Assembly: GCF_000382325.1 (NCBI RefSeq)
Contig: NZ_KB908056.1
Location: 1,059,148-1,123,147, forward strand
DNA: 64,000 bases
Source of the DNA: Woodsholea maritima DSM 17123
GTDB lineage: Bacteria > Pseudomonadota > Alphaproteobacteria > Caulobacterales > Maricaulaceae
Direction: 5' to 3'
Shown here: piece after piece, positions 8,506-17,582 of the stretch
Position numbering within the stretch: the stretch's first letter is position 1
Layout of the letters: each line of letters opens with the position of its first letter
Position numbers and translations under genes: made by a program
The notes under the pieces: model-generated
Databases searched by the model: none
What the model was told of the DNA's origin: nothing
The model's input: the letters and a program-made list of their open reading frames with translations, nothing else

Positions 8506-8672
8506 ATGCTGATCCCGGCAGCAGGGGTGACGATGCCAGCGGCTCCATAAGGTCCGGCGGAGCCGCCAACCCATACCGCCAATCCTGAAATTCCATTGCC
8601 GGTTCCACACCGAAATGCGTCCGCTCGCCTACGTCAACTCATTGCTGGCCAACTTGCAAGAAAGATCAACAC

Positions 8673-9824
8673 ATGCCCTTCAGCGTATTCGTTCTCGCAT
8701 TCGGAGCATTCTCCCTTATCACGACCGAGTTCGGCATCATCGGGATATTGCCTCAGTTGGCCGAAGCGTTCGATGTATCGATTAGCGCGGCCGGGTGGCT
8801 TCTCGGCGGGTTTGCATTGACCATTGCGATCACCGGCCCCTGGATGACGTTGGCGTTTTCAAGATTTGACCGCAAGCTGAGCCTTTCCCTAGTGCTCGCC
8901 ATTTTTGCCGGTTCCAACCTTCTGTCATTGTTCTGTGAAAGCTTTGGCTGGCTGCTGTTTTTTCGTATCCTTCCCGCTTTCTTCCATCCGGTCTTTTGGT
9001 CGTTCGCCATGGCGGCCGCAAGCTCAACCGTCGCGGAAGAAGATAGTGGTAAGGCGGTTTCCGTCATCTTTGCGGGATTGAGCGCCGGGACGGTCCTTGG
9101 CGTGCCCATGGTGTCGTTTGTATCCGTATCACACGGATGGCAGGCCGGCTTCATCCTGTTTGCGGGCCTGAACAGCGTCGCCCTGATCGCCCTTCTTCTG
9201 TTTGTGCCGTCATTTGCCGCCACTCGTCGGCTGACGTTTCGCACTCAAATCTGGGTGCTCAAAAAGCTCAAGCTCTGGTGGAGCCTGGCGGTGCTGTTTT
9301 TGATCATGGCGTCGACATTCTGCATCTATAGCTACTTCGCGGAATATCTCGCCGTCGCTGGCGGAATGGAAGGATCGATGATCGGGTTGATGCTTTTTAT
9401 TTTCGGCGCCGCCGGGTTTCTGGGCACACTTGCCGCCGGCCGCTTTGTCGACAAACATCTGAACCGGCTGGTAACCGGGTTCGTGTTGATCCTCTGCCTG
9501 ACCTTTGCACTGATCTATGGGCTAGCCCATGTCACCCCTGCGGTTGTCGTTTTGATCATAATTTGGGGCACGGTGCACTCGACCGGTTTTTTGCTGGGAC
9601 AACAACTGGTCAATGGCTCTGCGTCCGAGGCGCCGGAATTCGCCAATAGCCTCTTCATCTCTTTGGGCAATGCCGGTCTGACCGTCGGGACGTTCATCGG
9701 AGGTGTGACAATTGCCGAAACCGGCGCTCGGACGCTGCCATTGGCCAGCATCGTTCTTCTAGCCTTAACCGCTACGGTATACTTAGCAAAGCCTCGAGAT
9801 ACACAAGGTGGAACCGACAGATAA
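8673..9824 (+). CDS. MFS transporter, DHA1 family
   Basis: Membrane protein of 383 aa with about 12 hydrophobic segments. The N-terminus (TEFGIIGILPQLAEAFDVS) and the loop-8/9 region resemble AraJ/YdhP-type sugar or drug exporters of the DHA1 family. It starts soon after a poorly conserved 167-bp gap and is followed within 14 bp by a LysR gene on the same strand, which may regulate it. Substrate unknown; drug or metabolite efflux is most likely. Confidence 0.84.
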   Translation: MPFSVFVLAFGAFSLITTEFGIIGILPQLAEAFDVSISAAGWLLGGFALTIAITGPWMTLAFSRFDRKLSLSLVLAIFAGSNLLSLFCESFGWLLFFRILPAFFHPVFWSFAMAAASSTVAEEDSGKAVSVIFAGLSAGTVLGVPMVSFVSVSHGWQAGFILFAGLNSVALIALLLFVPSFAATRRLTFRTQIWVLKKLKLWWSLAVLFLIMASTFCIYSYFAEYLAVAGGMEGSMIGLMLFIFGAAGFLGTLAAGRFVDKHLNRLVTGFVLILCLTFALIYGLAHVTPAVVVLIIIWGTVHSTGFLLGQQLVNGSASEAPEFANSLFISLGNAGLTVGTFIGGVTIAETGARTLPLASIVLLALTATVYLAKPRDTQGGTDR

Positions 9825-9837
9825 GTATGGACTGGCG

Positions 9838-10731
9838 ATGCAGACATCCGATTTGGAAACCTTCGTGACAGTGGCCGAAGAGATGAGCTTCGCTGGCGCG
9901 TCCGAACGGCTAAAGATATCGGCATCGGCGGTCAGTAAGCGGATCAACAGGCTCGAGGCTCACCTTGGTGTAAAGCTCTTACAAAGAACAACCAGATCGC
10001 TCATGTTGACGGAGGCAGGAGCGCGATATCTAGCCGAGGCGCGATTGTCCGTCATTCATGCAAACCGGGCCCTGGATGCGGCAACCAGCTTGCAGTCGCA
10101 ACCGCAGGGTACGTTGCGCGTTCATGCGCCGATGAGTTTTGGAAAACTGCACCTGTCCAATCTCATGCCGGAGTTTCTTAAGCGCTATCCATCGATCACT
10201 CTGGACCTTTCGCTCAGCGACGATACGCCCGACCTTCTGTCTCGGGGGCTCGATGTCGCCTTCACGGCACGCCCGGTGCAGGCCGAGTCTTATATCGCCC
10301 GCAAGCTTCTCGAACTCGGTAGCATAGTTTGTGCATCGCCGGCCTATTGCGAAGAGAAGGGAGTGCCGGACGATCCGGCAGGTCTGGCCGCGCACAACTG
10401 CCTGATCTATACGCACCGCCACAACAAGGACGTTTGGTCCTTTGCTAAAGATGACAGCAATATCGAGGTTCCCGTCAGCGGCAATTTCAGATCCGATAGT
10501 GGCGAGGTCGTAAGGGACGCCGCTCTACAGGGTCTCGGGATCGCCCGCTTGCCAAATTTCATAGCGGACAACGACATTGCGGCAGGCCGTCTTGTCGAAG
10601 TGCTGGCTGATTATACCATGCCCTCCCGCCCGCTTTACGCCCTCTATCCCGACCGAAAGCTGATGCCGAAGAAGCTCAAGGTCTTTCTAGACTTCATCGC
10701 GAAATATCTGACTGTTGATCTACCGGTCTAA
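9838..10731 (+). CDS. LysR family transcriptional regulator
   Basis: LysR regulator of 297 aa of the CrgA/DsdC-like group. The HTH is at residues 2-60 (LETFVTVAEEMSFAGASERL, SASAVSKRINRLE); the effector domain follows (TLRVHAPMSFGKLHL). A GTG at 9808 could add ten residues but overlaps the transporter; the ATG at 9838 fits the family start. It follows an MFS transporter and precedes another, so it may control one or both. Confidence 0.86.
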   Translation: MQTSDLETFVTVAEEMSFAGASERLKISASAVSKRINRLEAHLGVKLLQRTTRSLMLTEAGARYLAEARLSVIHANRALDAATSLQSQPQGTLRVHAPMSFGKLHLSNLMPEFLKRYPSITLDLSLSDDTPDLLSRGLDVAFTARPVQAESYIARKLLELGSIVCASPAYCEEKGVPDDPAGLAAHNCLIYTHRHNKDVWSFAKDDSNIEVPVSGNFRSDSGEVVRDAALQGLGIARLPNFIADNDIAAGRLVEVLADYTMPSRPLYALYPDRKLMPKKLKVFLDFIAKYLTVDLPV

Positions 10732-10835
10732 ATTCCGGACATGCAGGACATAAAGTTCTTCCGTTATTCCGACTAGTTCAGAACCTGAACATCCCCAAAA
10801 TACCTCAATCCGTCCAATCGGCTTGAAGGTGAAAA

Positions 10836-12029
10836 ATGTCACGTGCGAAAGATATATCGGGACTGGAGTTTATCGCTCTGAACGCAATGCTTATGGCTCT
10901 GGTGGCGCTGGCCATCAATATGATCCTCCCAGCGTTCTCGCACATGACCGGACACTTTAACCTGCCCGATCCGAACAGGATTGGTCTGGCAGTTGCCTTG
11001 CTTTACATCGGGCTCGCATTCGGACAGATCCTGTTCGGCGCTTGGTCGGACAGTATCGGACGAAAGTTGTCGTTAAACATCGGCTTGCTCATTTTTTTGG
11101 GCGGAGCCCTACTGTCGTATTTTAGCAGCTCGTTCTGGGGGTTCATTGCGGGGCAAGTTATTCAGGGCGTCGGCTTGGGCGCGCCACGCGTGGTTACGGT
11201 TGCCATTGTCCGTGACCGTTATGAAGGTGCGATGATGGCGCGAACCATGTCCTTTATCATGGTCATTTTTGCGCTTGTTCCAACAGTGTCGCCCTATCTT
11301 GGCCAGGGCGTCATACGATTGGCTGGATGGCGTGCCCTCTTTGTCTTGTTCGGGGTGGGAGCGCTGACAATGCTCATATGGCTCAACACGAGATTAGTGG
11401 AAACGCACCCCACAGATGCGCGCACGCCGCTGTCGTTCCAGCGTCTCGTGTTCAATTTCGGCACCGTACTCAGAAACGGTCCTGCGATGCTGTACGCCGG
11501 TGCGCTCGGTGTCGTGTCTGGTGCATTTATTGCCTATCTCAACATGTCGCAGCAATTGTTCGAGGTGCAACATGGCCTCGGGTCCCGCTACCCGCTGTTC
11601 TTCGCGCTGATGTCACTCAGCCTGGCCTTGGCGTCATTTCTCAACGGGCGTCTGGTGGTGAGACTTGGTGTCGAACGCTTAGCCACGATCGGCGTTGTCG
11701 TTATGTGTTCTTCCTCAGTTGTCATGGCCGCCGCGACACTTGCGATGGGGCGCAAGGAATCCTTGACCGAGCTCAGCCTTTATCTTGCGATTATGTTATT
11801 CTGCTTTGGCCTTCTCGTCAGTAATCTGAACGCGCTTGCGATGCGCTCGCTAGGCGCAGTCGCTGGAACCGGGGCGTCTGTGGTGGGGGCTGTCACCACC
11901 TTTGTATCCGTACCTCTGGCGATATTGATCGGCAGCTTTTATAGCGGTTCCAGTGTTCCGCTTGTCCTCGCTTTCGCGGGCTTCTCCGCGATCAGTTTTT
12001 GTCTGGTCAAATTGGCGGACCGATTGTGA
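10836..12029 (+). CDS. MFS transporter, Bcr/CflA-like multidrug exporter
   Basis: Protein of 397 aa with about 12 membrane segments. The motif-A region GAWSDSIGRKLSL lies between segments 2 and 3, and the N-terminal segment pattern (ALAINMILPAF) fits the Bcr/CflA drug exporters. GAAGGTGA precedes the start. The stop overlaps the GTG of the TauE/SafE permease, so the two are cotranscribed. Confidence 0.83.
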   Translation: MSRAKDISGLEFIALNAMLMALVALAINMILPAFSHMTGHFNLPDPNRIGLAVALLYIGLAFGQILFGAWSDSIGRKLSLNIGLLIFLGGALLSYFSSSFWGFIAGQVIQGVGLGAPRVVTVAIVRDRYEGAMMARTMSFIMVIFALVPTVSPYLGQGVIRLAGWRALFVLFGVGALTMLIWLNTRLVETHPTDARTPLSFQRLVFNFGTVLRNGPAMLYAGALGVVSGAFIAYLNMSQQLFEVQHGLGSRYPLFFALMSLSLALASFLNGRLVVRLGVERLATIGVVVMCSSSVVMAAATLAMGRKESLTELSLYLAIMLFCFGLLVSNLNALAMRSLGAVAGTGASVVGAVTTFVSVPLAILIGSFYSGSSVPLVLAFAGFSAISFCLVKLADRL

Positions 12030-12778
12030 GCGCATGGCAAACCAGTAGTTCTGTCTCGGTTCTCTTGCTAATTGCCTTGGCATTTGCAGTAGCAGGAATT
12101 GTCAAGGGCGGCGTTGGTCTCGGGCTTCCACCGATCGCCATGGCGATCCTTGTTCTTGCAATGCCGCCGGTCGAAGCGGCGTCCCTTTTGGTCGTTCCGT
12201 CGCTACTGACAAATCTCTGGCAGGCGGTCAGCGGGACAGCCCTTCTGAGCCTCCTGCGACGGTTTTGGCCTCTTTTGGTGGTAGCGGCTCTTGTGACCGT
12301 CCTCGGCACGGGTTGGCTTGCGCATGGAAACGGTGATGCCGCGATCACTTTACTTGGCGTGGTGCTGATCTTGTACGCGGCCAGCGCCTTGCGGAAAATG
12401 GCAGTCAAAATCCGCTCAGATACCCAACGATGGCTCGGGCCCGTGATTGGCGGGCTGACGGGTGCTGCCACGGCCGCCACAGGCGTGTCATCCGTGCCGG
12501 TCGTTCCTTACCTCCAGTCACTGGATCTCAATCAGAACGAGCTCATTCAGGTCATGGGGATGTCGTTTACGGTTTCGACAATTTCTTTGGCGATCAACTT
12601 ATCCATTTCGCATCACGCTCCAGCAGTGTTCAGCCTCGCATCGCTCGTCGCTGTGATATGTGCGTTCGGAGGGATGTGGGTCGGCGCGATTATTCGGCGG
12701 CGAACCAACCCGACTTTATTCCGAACCACCTTTCTCTGGGTGCTATTTTGCCTCGGGATTTATCTTGTGCTGCGGTAG
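12026..12778 (+). CDS. TauE/SafE family sulfite/anion exporter
   Basis: Permease of 250 aa with about eight hydrophobic segments. It shows the family's paired repeats (GIVKGGVGLGLPPIAMAIL near the N-terminus and GGLTGAATAATGVSSVPVV in the second half). It starts with GTG overlapping the MFS stop (GTGA); an in-frame TTG at 11999 is less likely. These proteins export or import sulfonates, sulfite or other organic anions; the substrate here is unknown. Confidence 0.83.
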   Translation: MSAWQTSSSVSVLLLIALAFAVAGIVKGGVGLGLPPIAMAILVLAMPPVEAASLLVVPSLLTNLWQAVSGTALLSLLRRFWPLLVVAALVTVLGTGWLAHGNGDAAITLLGVVLILYAASALRKMAVKIRSDTQRWLGPVIGGLTGAATAATGVSSVPVVPYLQSLDLNQNELIQVMGMSFTVSTISLAINLSISHHAPAVFSLASLVAVICAFGGMWVGAIIRRRTNPTLFRTTFLWVLFCLGIYLVLR

Positions 12779-12971
12779 GCGCAGCCGTTGCAGCCCAACC
12801 TTGCGCCTGTGATGAAAAGGCGTCGCGTATACACCGCTTGCGTTCTGGGCGCGCAAAAAATAGCAGGTGTGGGATTATAAAGCATCTCATCTTCCCACCG
12901 CTATTTCCAAATGGGTTCAAACACGGCGGACAATAACACTATTTGTACGCGCAAATGCTAGAAGAGAGTAA

Positions 12972-13520
12972 ATGCAGAACAATTCCGAGAGGTATCACGT
13001 TATATTGTCCGGCTGTTCCGGTGGTGGAAAATCAACGCTGCTCGCCGAGTTACAAAGGCGGGGTTATGAGACAGTAGAGGAACCCGGAAGAAGGATCGTT
13101 GCAGAAGAAATACTCCGTGGGGGACGGGCACTTCCCTGGGTTGATCTGGAGGCATTCGCGCGGCGCGCTATCGAGATGGCCGCTTCAGATCATGAGCGCG
13201 TTAAAAATGCGAGGGGATTAGTTTTCTATGATCGCGGGCTTGTCGATGCGGCGGTTGCATTGGAACATGCGACTGGGATTCCCGTCTCCAGAACGCTCAA
13301 CAAGCAGCCGCGCTTCCATCAGCAAGTCTTTCTGGTGCCACCCTGGCCAGAAATTTACCGAACTGACGGCGAAAGACATCAAGATTTCGAGGAAGGTGTT
13401 CGCGAATACCAACGTTTGCTCAACGCCTTCCGTAAACTTCAATACACAACAACCATTTTGCCGAAAGTCGATGTCAAGGAACGAGCTCAACTCGTTCTGA
13501 CTTCACTTTTATCGCGTTGA
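12972..13520 (+). CDS. AAA family ATPase (small P-loop kinase-like)
   Basis: Protein of 182 aa with a Walker A motif GCSGGGKS at about residues 15-22. A conserved YETVEEPGRRIVAEE segment and VFYDRGLVDA (likely Walker B region) follow. The pattern fits the small AAA_28/NadR-like ATPase group, which often act as NTPases or kinases of unknown substrate. AGAAGAGAG precedes the start. No enzyme partner is adjacent. Confidence 0.78.
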   Translation: MQNNSERYHVILSGCSGGGKSTLLAELQRRGYETVEEPGRRIVAEEILRGGRALPWVDLEAFARRAIEMAASDHERVKNARGLVFYDRGLVDAAVALEHATGIPVSRTLNKQPRFHQQVFLVPPWPEIYRTDGERHQDFEEGVREYQRLLNAFRKLQYTTTILPKVDVKERAQLVLTSLLSR

Positions 13521-13907
13521 GCATGAAGAATGTAGACGAAAGGCATTGGTTGCAGCCTCAGTTTCTGCGGCCGCTCATTTTCTGAAACTGCAGGGTTCGT
13601 GTTTTCGATCAGAATTCGGCGAGTAGGTGCAATTTGCCGGACAAGGCAAGTGGTCATAGATGGTATGCAAATCGGTTTTCCAATTTGGCGGCCAATTTTC
13701 GACTGCGTACCACCAGGGATAGTATGCCTCGATTTTAATTCGTCGGGGCGCATTGAGGGTGATCAAGGACGGAAAGTATAAAGAACAAGGTCGTTCACAA
13801 ACGACCTAGTCCAAACAACAAATGTTCTGCTTTCGAACTTCAGACACGATTTAATCTCAATAGCAGTGATCAACAATCCCCTTCCGGCGGTAAACTAAGA
13901 AAACCGG
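13521..13907. other. Gap without a convincing gene
   Basis: No ORF here shows homology I recognise. It contains one 8-bp hairpin, AGGTCGTT-CACA-AACGACCT at 13788-13807, whose minus-strand 3' side is T-rich, so it could act as a second terminator for the nitrilase gene. Confidence 0.5.
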
Positions 13908-13941
13908 CCTGCTCCATACCAGTTCGAAAGTATGGAGCAGG
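13908..13941 (-). terminator. Rho-independent terminator of the nitrilase gene
   Basis: On the minus strand, CCTGCTCCATAC, a 10-nt loop and GTATGGAGCAGG are followed by CCGGTTTTCTTAG. The 12-bp perfect stem and T-rich tail lie 27 bp past the nitrilase stop. Confidence 0.78.
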
Positions 13942-13967
13942 ATTCCCAACGCTTCCATTTCGTTCAC

Positions 13968-15134
13968 TTATTCCAGTTCAATCTGTGCCAAAATTAGCTC
14001 CGGATCTACATCATTGATTTCGGCAGCGACATGAAGCGCGTCAAGGTTTCTTGTGTCGAGTTGTTGCCGCTCCGGCCCCGCAATTCGCCAGCCGCCCATA
14101 CCGGGCTTGCGCACGAGAACCTGGACAAGATCGGGACGAGCGTAATGGCCGAATGTATCGAGGATGGCAGCTCGTGTCTTCCGCATCCAGGCGGGGCAAT
14201 CTGCATAGATGATACCTGGTGCATTGATGAGCGGCTCGGTCATTGCCATCCCCATCGGGTTGAAAACTGTACTGCCGCCATTGGAATGGTTGAAGTTCCT
14301 GAAATCCGGATCGCCTTTGGCCAGAGGTTGATCGTCTGGGATATCTGCGGGGTCAAGATAGGTACAGGCCATGGCTACAAACGCGCCAGACTCAATTGCA
14401 TAGGATCGAGAGAGAGGAACACCTATAAAATTGCTCTGGTCTTGATCGTCTTCGACAAGTGTTGGTCCCTTGTTGAGGTGAAAGGATCCATGCCAGACAG
14501 AAACATGAAAATCTTCACGTTGGGCGATGAGGGCGGCGCGCAGAGGCGTCATCGAGTGTTCGCCACAGATCAAGATCCCAATATTACCGATATCCGTAGG
14601 GAAAACTTTCAGATCGTTTGCATCTCCCATGCCCCAAAACATTTTTTCCTGAAAAGTGGGCATGATTTTTCTATGGGTGCCAGTATGCTTTCCGCTGGGC
14701 TCAAACAACATTACGGAGCTAAAAATCTGGTCTGACTCCACCCGTGGGTCCATCTCATTGCAACCTATCGCTACATAAACCCCCGCTTTTAGAGCAGCCG
14801 CGCCGAGGCGTTCCGTGTCTTCTGTGCCAGCCATGATGGCGGCGTCATGCCAGTCGGCATAGGCTTGGCGAAACCTAGCTCCATCGGTATTCCAGCCGGG
14901 AGACCAGTAGGGATATCCGGCAAGCCAATTCTCCGGGAAAACCACAAGCTGGGCACCGTTTTGGCCTGCTTCCAAGATTGCCTCGCAAGCTATTTCAAGC
15001 GTTCCGTCCCGATCCAGGTAAGGATGCGATTTCTGAACGATCGCAATTTTGACGGTATCGTTCCCACCCAAAATACGTTTTCGATTGGATTGCCGTGAGA
15101 CGATCCTTGGCGGGCTGTTCAGAACCGGTGACAT
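13968..15134 (-). CDS. Nitrilase / carbon-nitrogen hydrolase
   Basis: Nitrilase-superfamily hydrolase of 388 aa. The catalytic triad is visible as E68 (FPENW), K156 (HRKIMPT) and C190 (ICGEH). The region around the nucleophile (ILICGEHSMTPL) and the length fit true nitrilases, which convert nitriles to carboxylates and ammonia, better than amidases. The first ~27 residues are unconserved, so the real start may be internal, but no better ATG/GTG was found. It is divergent from a TetR gene with two operator-like palindromes between them. Confidence 0.87.
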   Translation of the reverse strand: MSPVLNSPPRIVSRQSNRKRILGGNDTVKIAIVQKSHPYLDRDGTLEIACEAILEAGQNGAQLVVFPENWLAGYPYWSPGWNTDGARFRQAYADWHDAAIMAGTEDTERLGAAALKAGVYVAIGCNEMDPRVESDQIFSSVMLFEPSGKHTGTHRKIMPTFQEKMFWGMGDANDLKVFPTDIGNIGILICGEHSMTPLRAALIAQREDFHVSVWHGSFHLNKGPTLVEDDQDQSNFIGVPLSRSYAIESGAFVAMACTYLDPADIPDDQPLAKGDPDFRNFNHSNGGSTVFNPMGMAMTEPLINAPGIIYADCPAWMRKTRAAILDTFGHYARPDLVQVLVRKPGMGGWRIAGPERQQLDTRNLDALHVAAEINDVDPELILAQIELE

Positions 15135-15276
15135 CGTTGATTCTCCATCTTAATTGAGTGAAATGCAGCAACACTTGGCGGCGCTACACAGGTCGAAACG
15201 AATGCATTGAAGCCGCGAACAAACCTCGCTGGACTTTGACTTGTTGAGCAATTGTGGCCGTGAAGCCTTCGTGCTT

Positions 15277-15320
15277 GGTACGATATCGTACCGTTGACAG
15301 ATACGATATGGTACCGTACC
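15277..15320. promoter_or_regulatory. Two palindromic operators in the nitrilase/TetR intergenic region
   Basis: GGTACGATATCGTACC (15277-15292) is a perfect 16-bp palindrome. A near copy of its core, TACGATATGGTA, is at 15302-15313 (versus TACGATATCGTA), partly overlapping a further symmetric GGTACCGTACC at 15310-15320. A TTGACA hexamer at 15294-15299 lies between them. This is where a TetR repressor would block both divergent promoters. Confidence 0.75.
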
Positions 15321-15361
15321 AGTCAAGCGCCCACTCAGGGGAGGTATCAGGGAGGCAAAAA

Positions 15362-15997
15362 ATGGCGCGATCGTTCGATGCTCCACGCGCGGTTGGCAAA
15401 GCGGACAAGAGAGGCGAAATCCTTGCCGTTGCGACCGATATCTTTCTAAACGAGGGATATGGTCGCGCCAGCATGGATCAGGTTCACGCCAGGATCGGAG
15501 GTTCAAAGCGGACGCTGTACAACCATTTTCGCAACAAGGAATCGCTGTTCGAAGCAATCATCTTCGACGTGTCAAACCGCGTGCTTACCGCCCTGAGTCC
15601 CACCCTGGACAACAAGGATTTGTCGGACGCGCTTCTCAAGATGGGTATCGATTATCTGAATGTCCTGCTGTCTCCTGAAGGTCTTGCGCTTTACCGCGCC
15701 ATGATCTCCGAGGCGCAGCATTTTCCCGGACTCGCACGGGCGTTCTTTGAAAACGGCCCAGGTCGCGCCAGTCGGCATCTTGCCGCCTTCTTCCGCGAAC
15801 AGAAATATCAAGGTGCGATCGAGATCGACGATCCGCAGGTCGTTGCCGAGCAATTCCTGGGTGCAGTGCGCGGCGATGTCCATCTCACCGCTACTTTAGG
15901 GGTCAGAAAGCCGTCCAAGGAACATGTCGAAGCCGCAGTTTCGCAGGTGGTCGATACCTTCGTGCGCGGAATCGTGCTGACTTCCGGGAAGACCTGA
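15362..15997 (+). CDS. TetR/AcrR family regulator, probable nitrilase repressor
   Basis: Repressor of 211 aa with an AcrR-like HTH (GRASMDQVHARIGGSKRTLYNHF, about residues 33-55) and a C-terminal domain resembling the AefR-like group (EAQHFPGLARAFFENGP). The start at 15362 is set by GGGAGG upstream; the reading frame is open further upstream through the palindromes, which argues against an earlier start. The divergent nitrilase and shared operators suggest a nitrile or product as ligand. Confidence 0.86.
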   Translation: MARSFDAPRAVGKADKRGEILAVATDIFLNEGYGRASMDQVHARIGGSKRTLYNHFRNKESLFEAIIFDVSNRVLTALSPTLDNKDLSDALLKMGIDYLNVLLSPEGLALYRAMISEAQHFPGLARAFFENGPGRASRHLAAFFREQKYQGAIEIDDPQVVAEQFLGAVRGDVHLTATLGVRKPSKEHVEAAVSQVVDTFVRGIVLTSGKT

Positions 15998-16007
15998 ATA
16001 TCGCTAT

Positions 16008-16031
16008 TTCTTCACCTCCTCGAGTGAAGAA
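16008..16031. terminator. Weak hairpin after the TetR gene
   Basis: TTCTTCAC, an 8-nt loop, GTGAAGAA, starting 11 bp past the stop. There is no T-run on the plus strand, so termination is only possible. The following 118 bp up to the ICE backbone hold nothing recognisable. Confidence 0.35.
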
Positions 16032-16149
16032 GGTTTCGCCAGTCTGGATTTGACCGTAGGTGTCTAACAACTAAAATATTGAAACTCATCCACCCGTGGG
16101 AAGTGTCTATAGCCTTGGTGCGTGATAAAATATTGCGCGAGAGAGTGTA

Positions 16150-16371
16150 CTATGAAGCGGTTCGACGTGCCTTGGCAAACCCGCGATCGGTCGCCATGAA
16201 CCGCTCGATCATCGGTACGATAAGTTTCACCGGTTCCTTCACTTGCTGTCCGGTCTCACGCCCCAGGACTTCGGCGTAAGCGATGAGATCACGATGGACG
16301 GATGCAGGCAGTTCGACGGTCACCTTTAGCGGTTTGTCATCGGCGAGCGGGCCGAGTTTCAGCTTGGTCAT
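16150..16371 (-). CDS. DUF2274 family protein
   Basis: Protein of 73 aa (MTKLKLGPLADDKPLKVTV, HRDLIAYAEVLGRETG). DUF2274 proteins are small and RHH-like in appearance, and regularly close trb conjugation operons just after trbI. The start overlaps the trbI stop by 4 bp. It is the last backbone gene of the element on this side. Its function in transfer is unknown. Confidence 0.82.
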   Translation of the reverse strand: MTKLKLGPLADDKPLKVTVELPASVHRDLIAYAEVLGRETGQQVKEPVKLIVPMIERFMATDRGFAKARRTAS

Positions 16372-17582
16372 TGATAGCCTCTTTGCGGTTCGAGGATGAG
16401 ATCGCGGGTTACGACGACGCGGACGGGGAAGCCGGGCCGGATGGTCAGCGTCGGCGGCACGGCGAGTTGACGGCGGACGATCTCGTCACCGGCGCGGCCG
16501 ACAGTATCCTGTGTGCCTTCGCGGATGGCGCGGGCGATACCGCTGTCATTATCAGCACCCAATTCCGCACCGATATTGAGGATCGTTGCGAGGCCGGCGG
16601 CAAGGAACAATCTGCCCCAGTGGTGATCGACACGATCCTCGAGCCCAGCATAACCGGCTGTATCGGCACCCGGCTGGCGCTCGAGAACGATGGAGCGGCC
16701 GTTTGGAAGGATCAATCGCGTCCAGACCAGCAGCGCCCGCCGCTGTCCGAAGGCGACACGGCTGTCATATTCGCCGAGGAGACGCGAGCCCTGCGGGATC
16801 AAGAGATAGCGTCCGCTTGGACTGTCATAGACGTGGGAGGTGACCTGGGCGGTGACCTGCCCGGGCAGGTCTGAACGCAAGCCCGTGATGAGTGCCGCCG
16901 GGATCACGGTGCCGGCCTGGATGACATAGGGGCTCGGCGGACTTGTCAGACGGTCAGTGCTAGTCGTACGCTGATCGATGTCGCGCCCCAAGAACGCTTC
17001 GTGCCTATCGGTCGCGTCGTTCGGCGCCGTTTCGGCCGAGACGGGAAAAAGGTTTCCGTTGCTCGTTGGCGCTGTTGCACTCGGCGGACGGGTGTCACCG
17101 CGCACGACTGTGTTCGCCTCGGCGAAGAGTTGGCTGAGGCGGGCCGCCTCCTGCTCCTGAAGCCGCCGCTGCTCTTCGGGATCAACCGCTGGGCCACTGG
17201 CGGTCACCGCAGGTACGGGCTGACCACGTTCGCGGGCGCTCAGAATCGGGCGGCCGAGTTCGCCGGGCAGCGGCGGTCCGAGTTGCGGGATACTGCCATA
17301 GTCGCGCGGAAGACGGGTCAGCCCTTCGGCCTCCTGGACACGCTCAGTCGAGAACAGTTCGTCCGGTCCGTCGATTGCTCCGCGGTCCTGCAGCGCGAAG
17401 ATGAGGATCGCGGCGAGCCCCAGCCCGCCACCGGTGGTGAGAACGGTGATGGCCTTGCGGGACAGGCGCATGACGCGGGGCGGATCGGCGCGTAGCCGGA
17501 GCTCTTCGGCGATGTCGCTTTCAGAACGCGGCTTCTCCGTCTGACCATGCCTGACCCGGCCTTGTTGGGGTTCATCTGTCAT
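16368..17582 (-). CDS. trbI: TrbI, conjugal transfer VirB10-like protein
   Basis: VirB10/TrbI-type core-complex protein of 404 aa that spans the cell envelope of the mating-pair apparatus. One N-terminal membrane segment (AITVLTTGGGLGLAAILIFAL, about residues 44-64), a proline-rich periplasmic linker, and the conserved C-terminal beta-barrel region (VIQAGTVIPAALITGLRSDL and LLIPQGSRLLGEYDS) are all present. It overlaps trbG and the DUF2274 gene by 4 bp each, so it is part of one long operon. Confidence 0.93.
   Translation of the reverse strand: MTDEPQQGRVRHGQTEKPRSESDIAEELRLRADPPRVMRLSRKAITVLTTGGGLGLAAILIFALQDRGAIDGPDELFSTERVQEAEGLTRLPRDYGSIPQLGPPLPGELGRPILSARERGQPVPAVTASGPAVDPEEQRRLQEQEAARLSQLFAEANTVVRGDTRPPSATAPTSNGNLFPVSAETAPNDATDRHEAFLGRDIDQRTTSTDRLTSPPSPYVIQAGTVIPAALITGLRSDLPGQVTAQVTSHVYDSPSGRYLLIPQGSRLLGEYDSRVAFGQRRALLVWTRLILPNGRSIVLERQPGADTAGYAGLEDRVDHHWGRLFLAAGLATILNIGAELGADNDSGIARAIREGTQDTVGRAGDEIVRRQLAVPPTLTIRPGFPVRVVVTRDLILEPQRGYQ

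Noticed and set aside
13788-13807. Hairpin AGGTCGTT-CACA-AACGACCT as a CRISPR or attachment repeat
   Set aside because: Single copy only; more likely an extra terminator.
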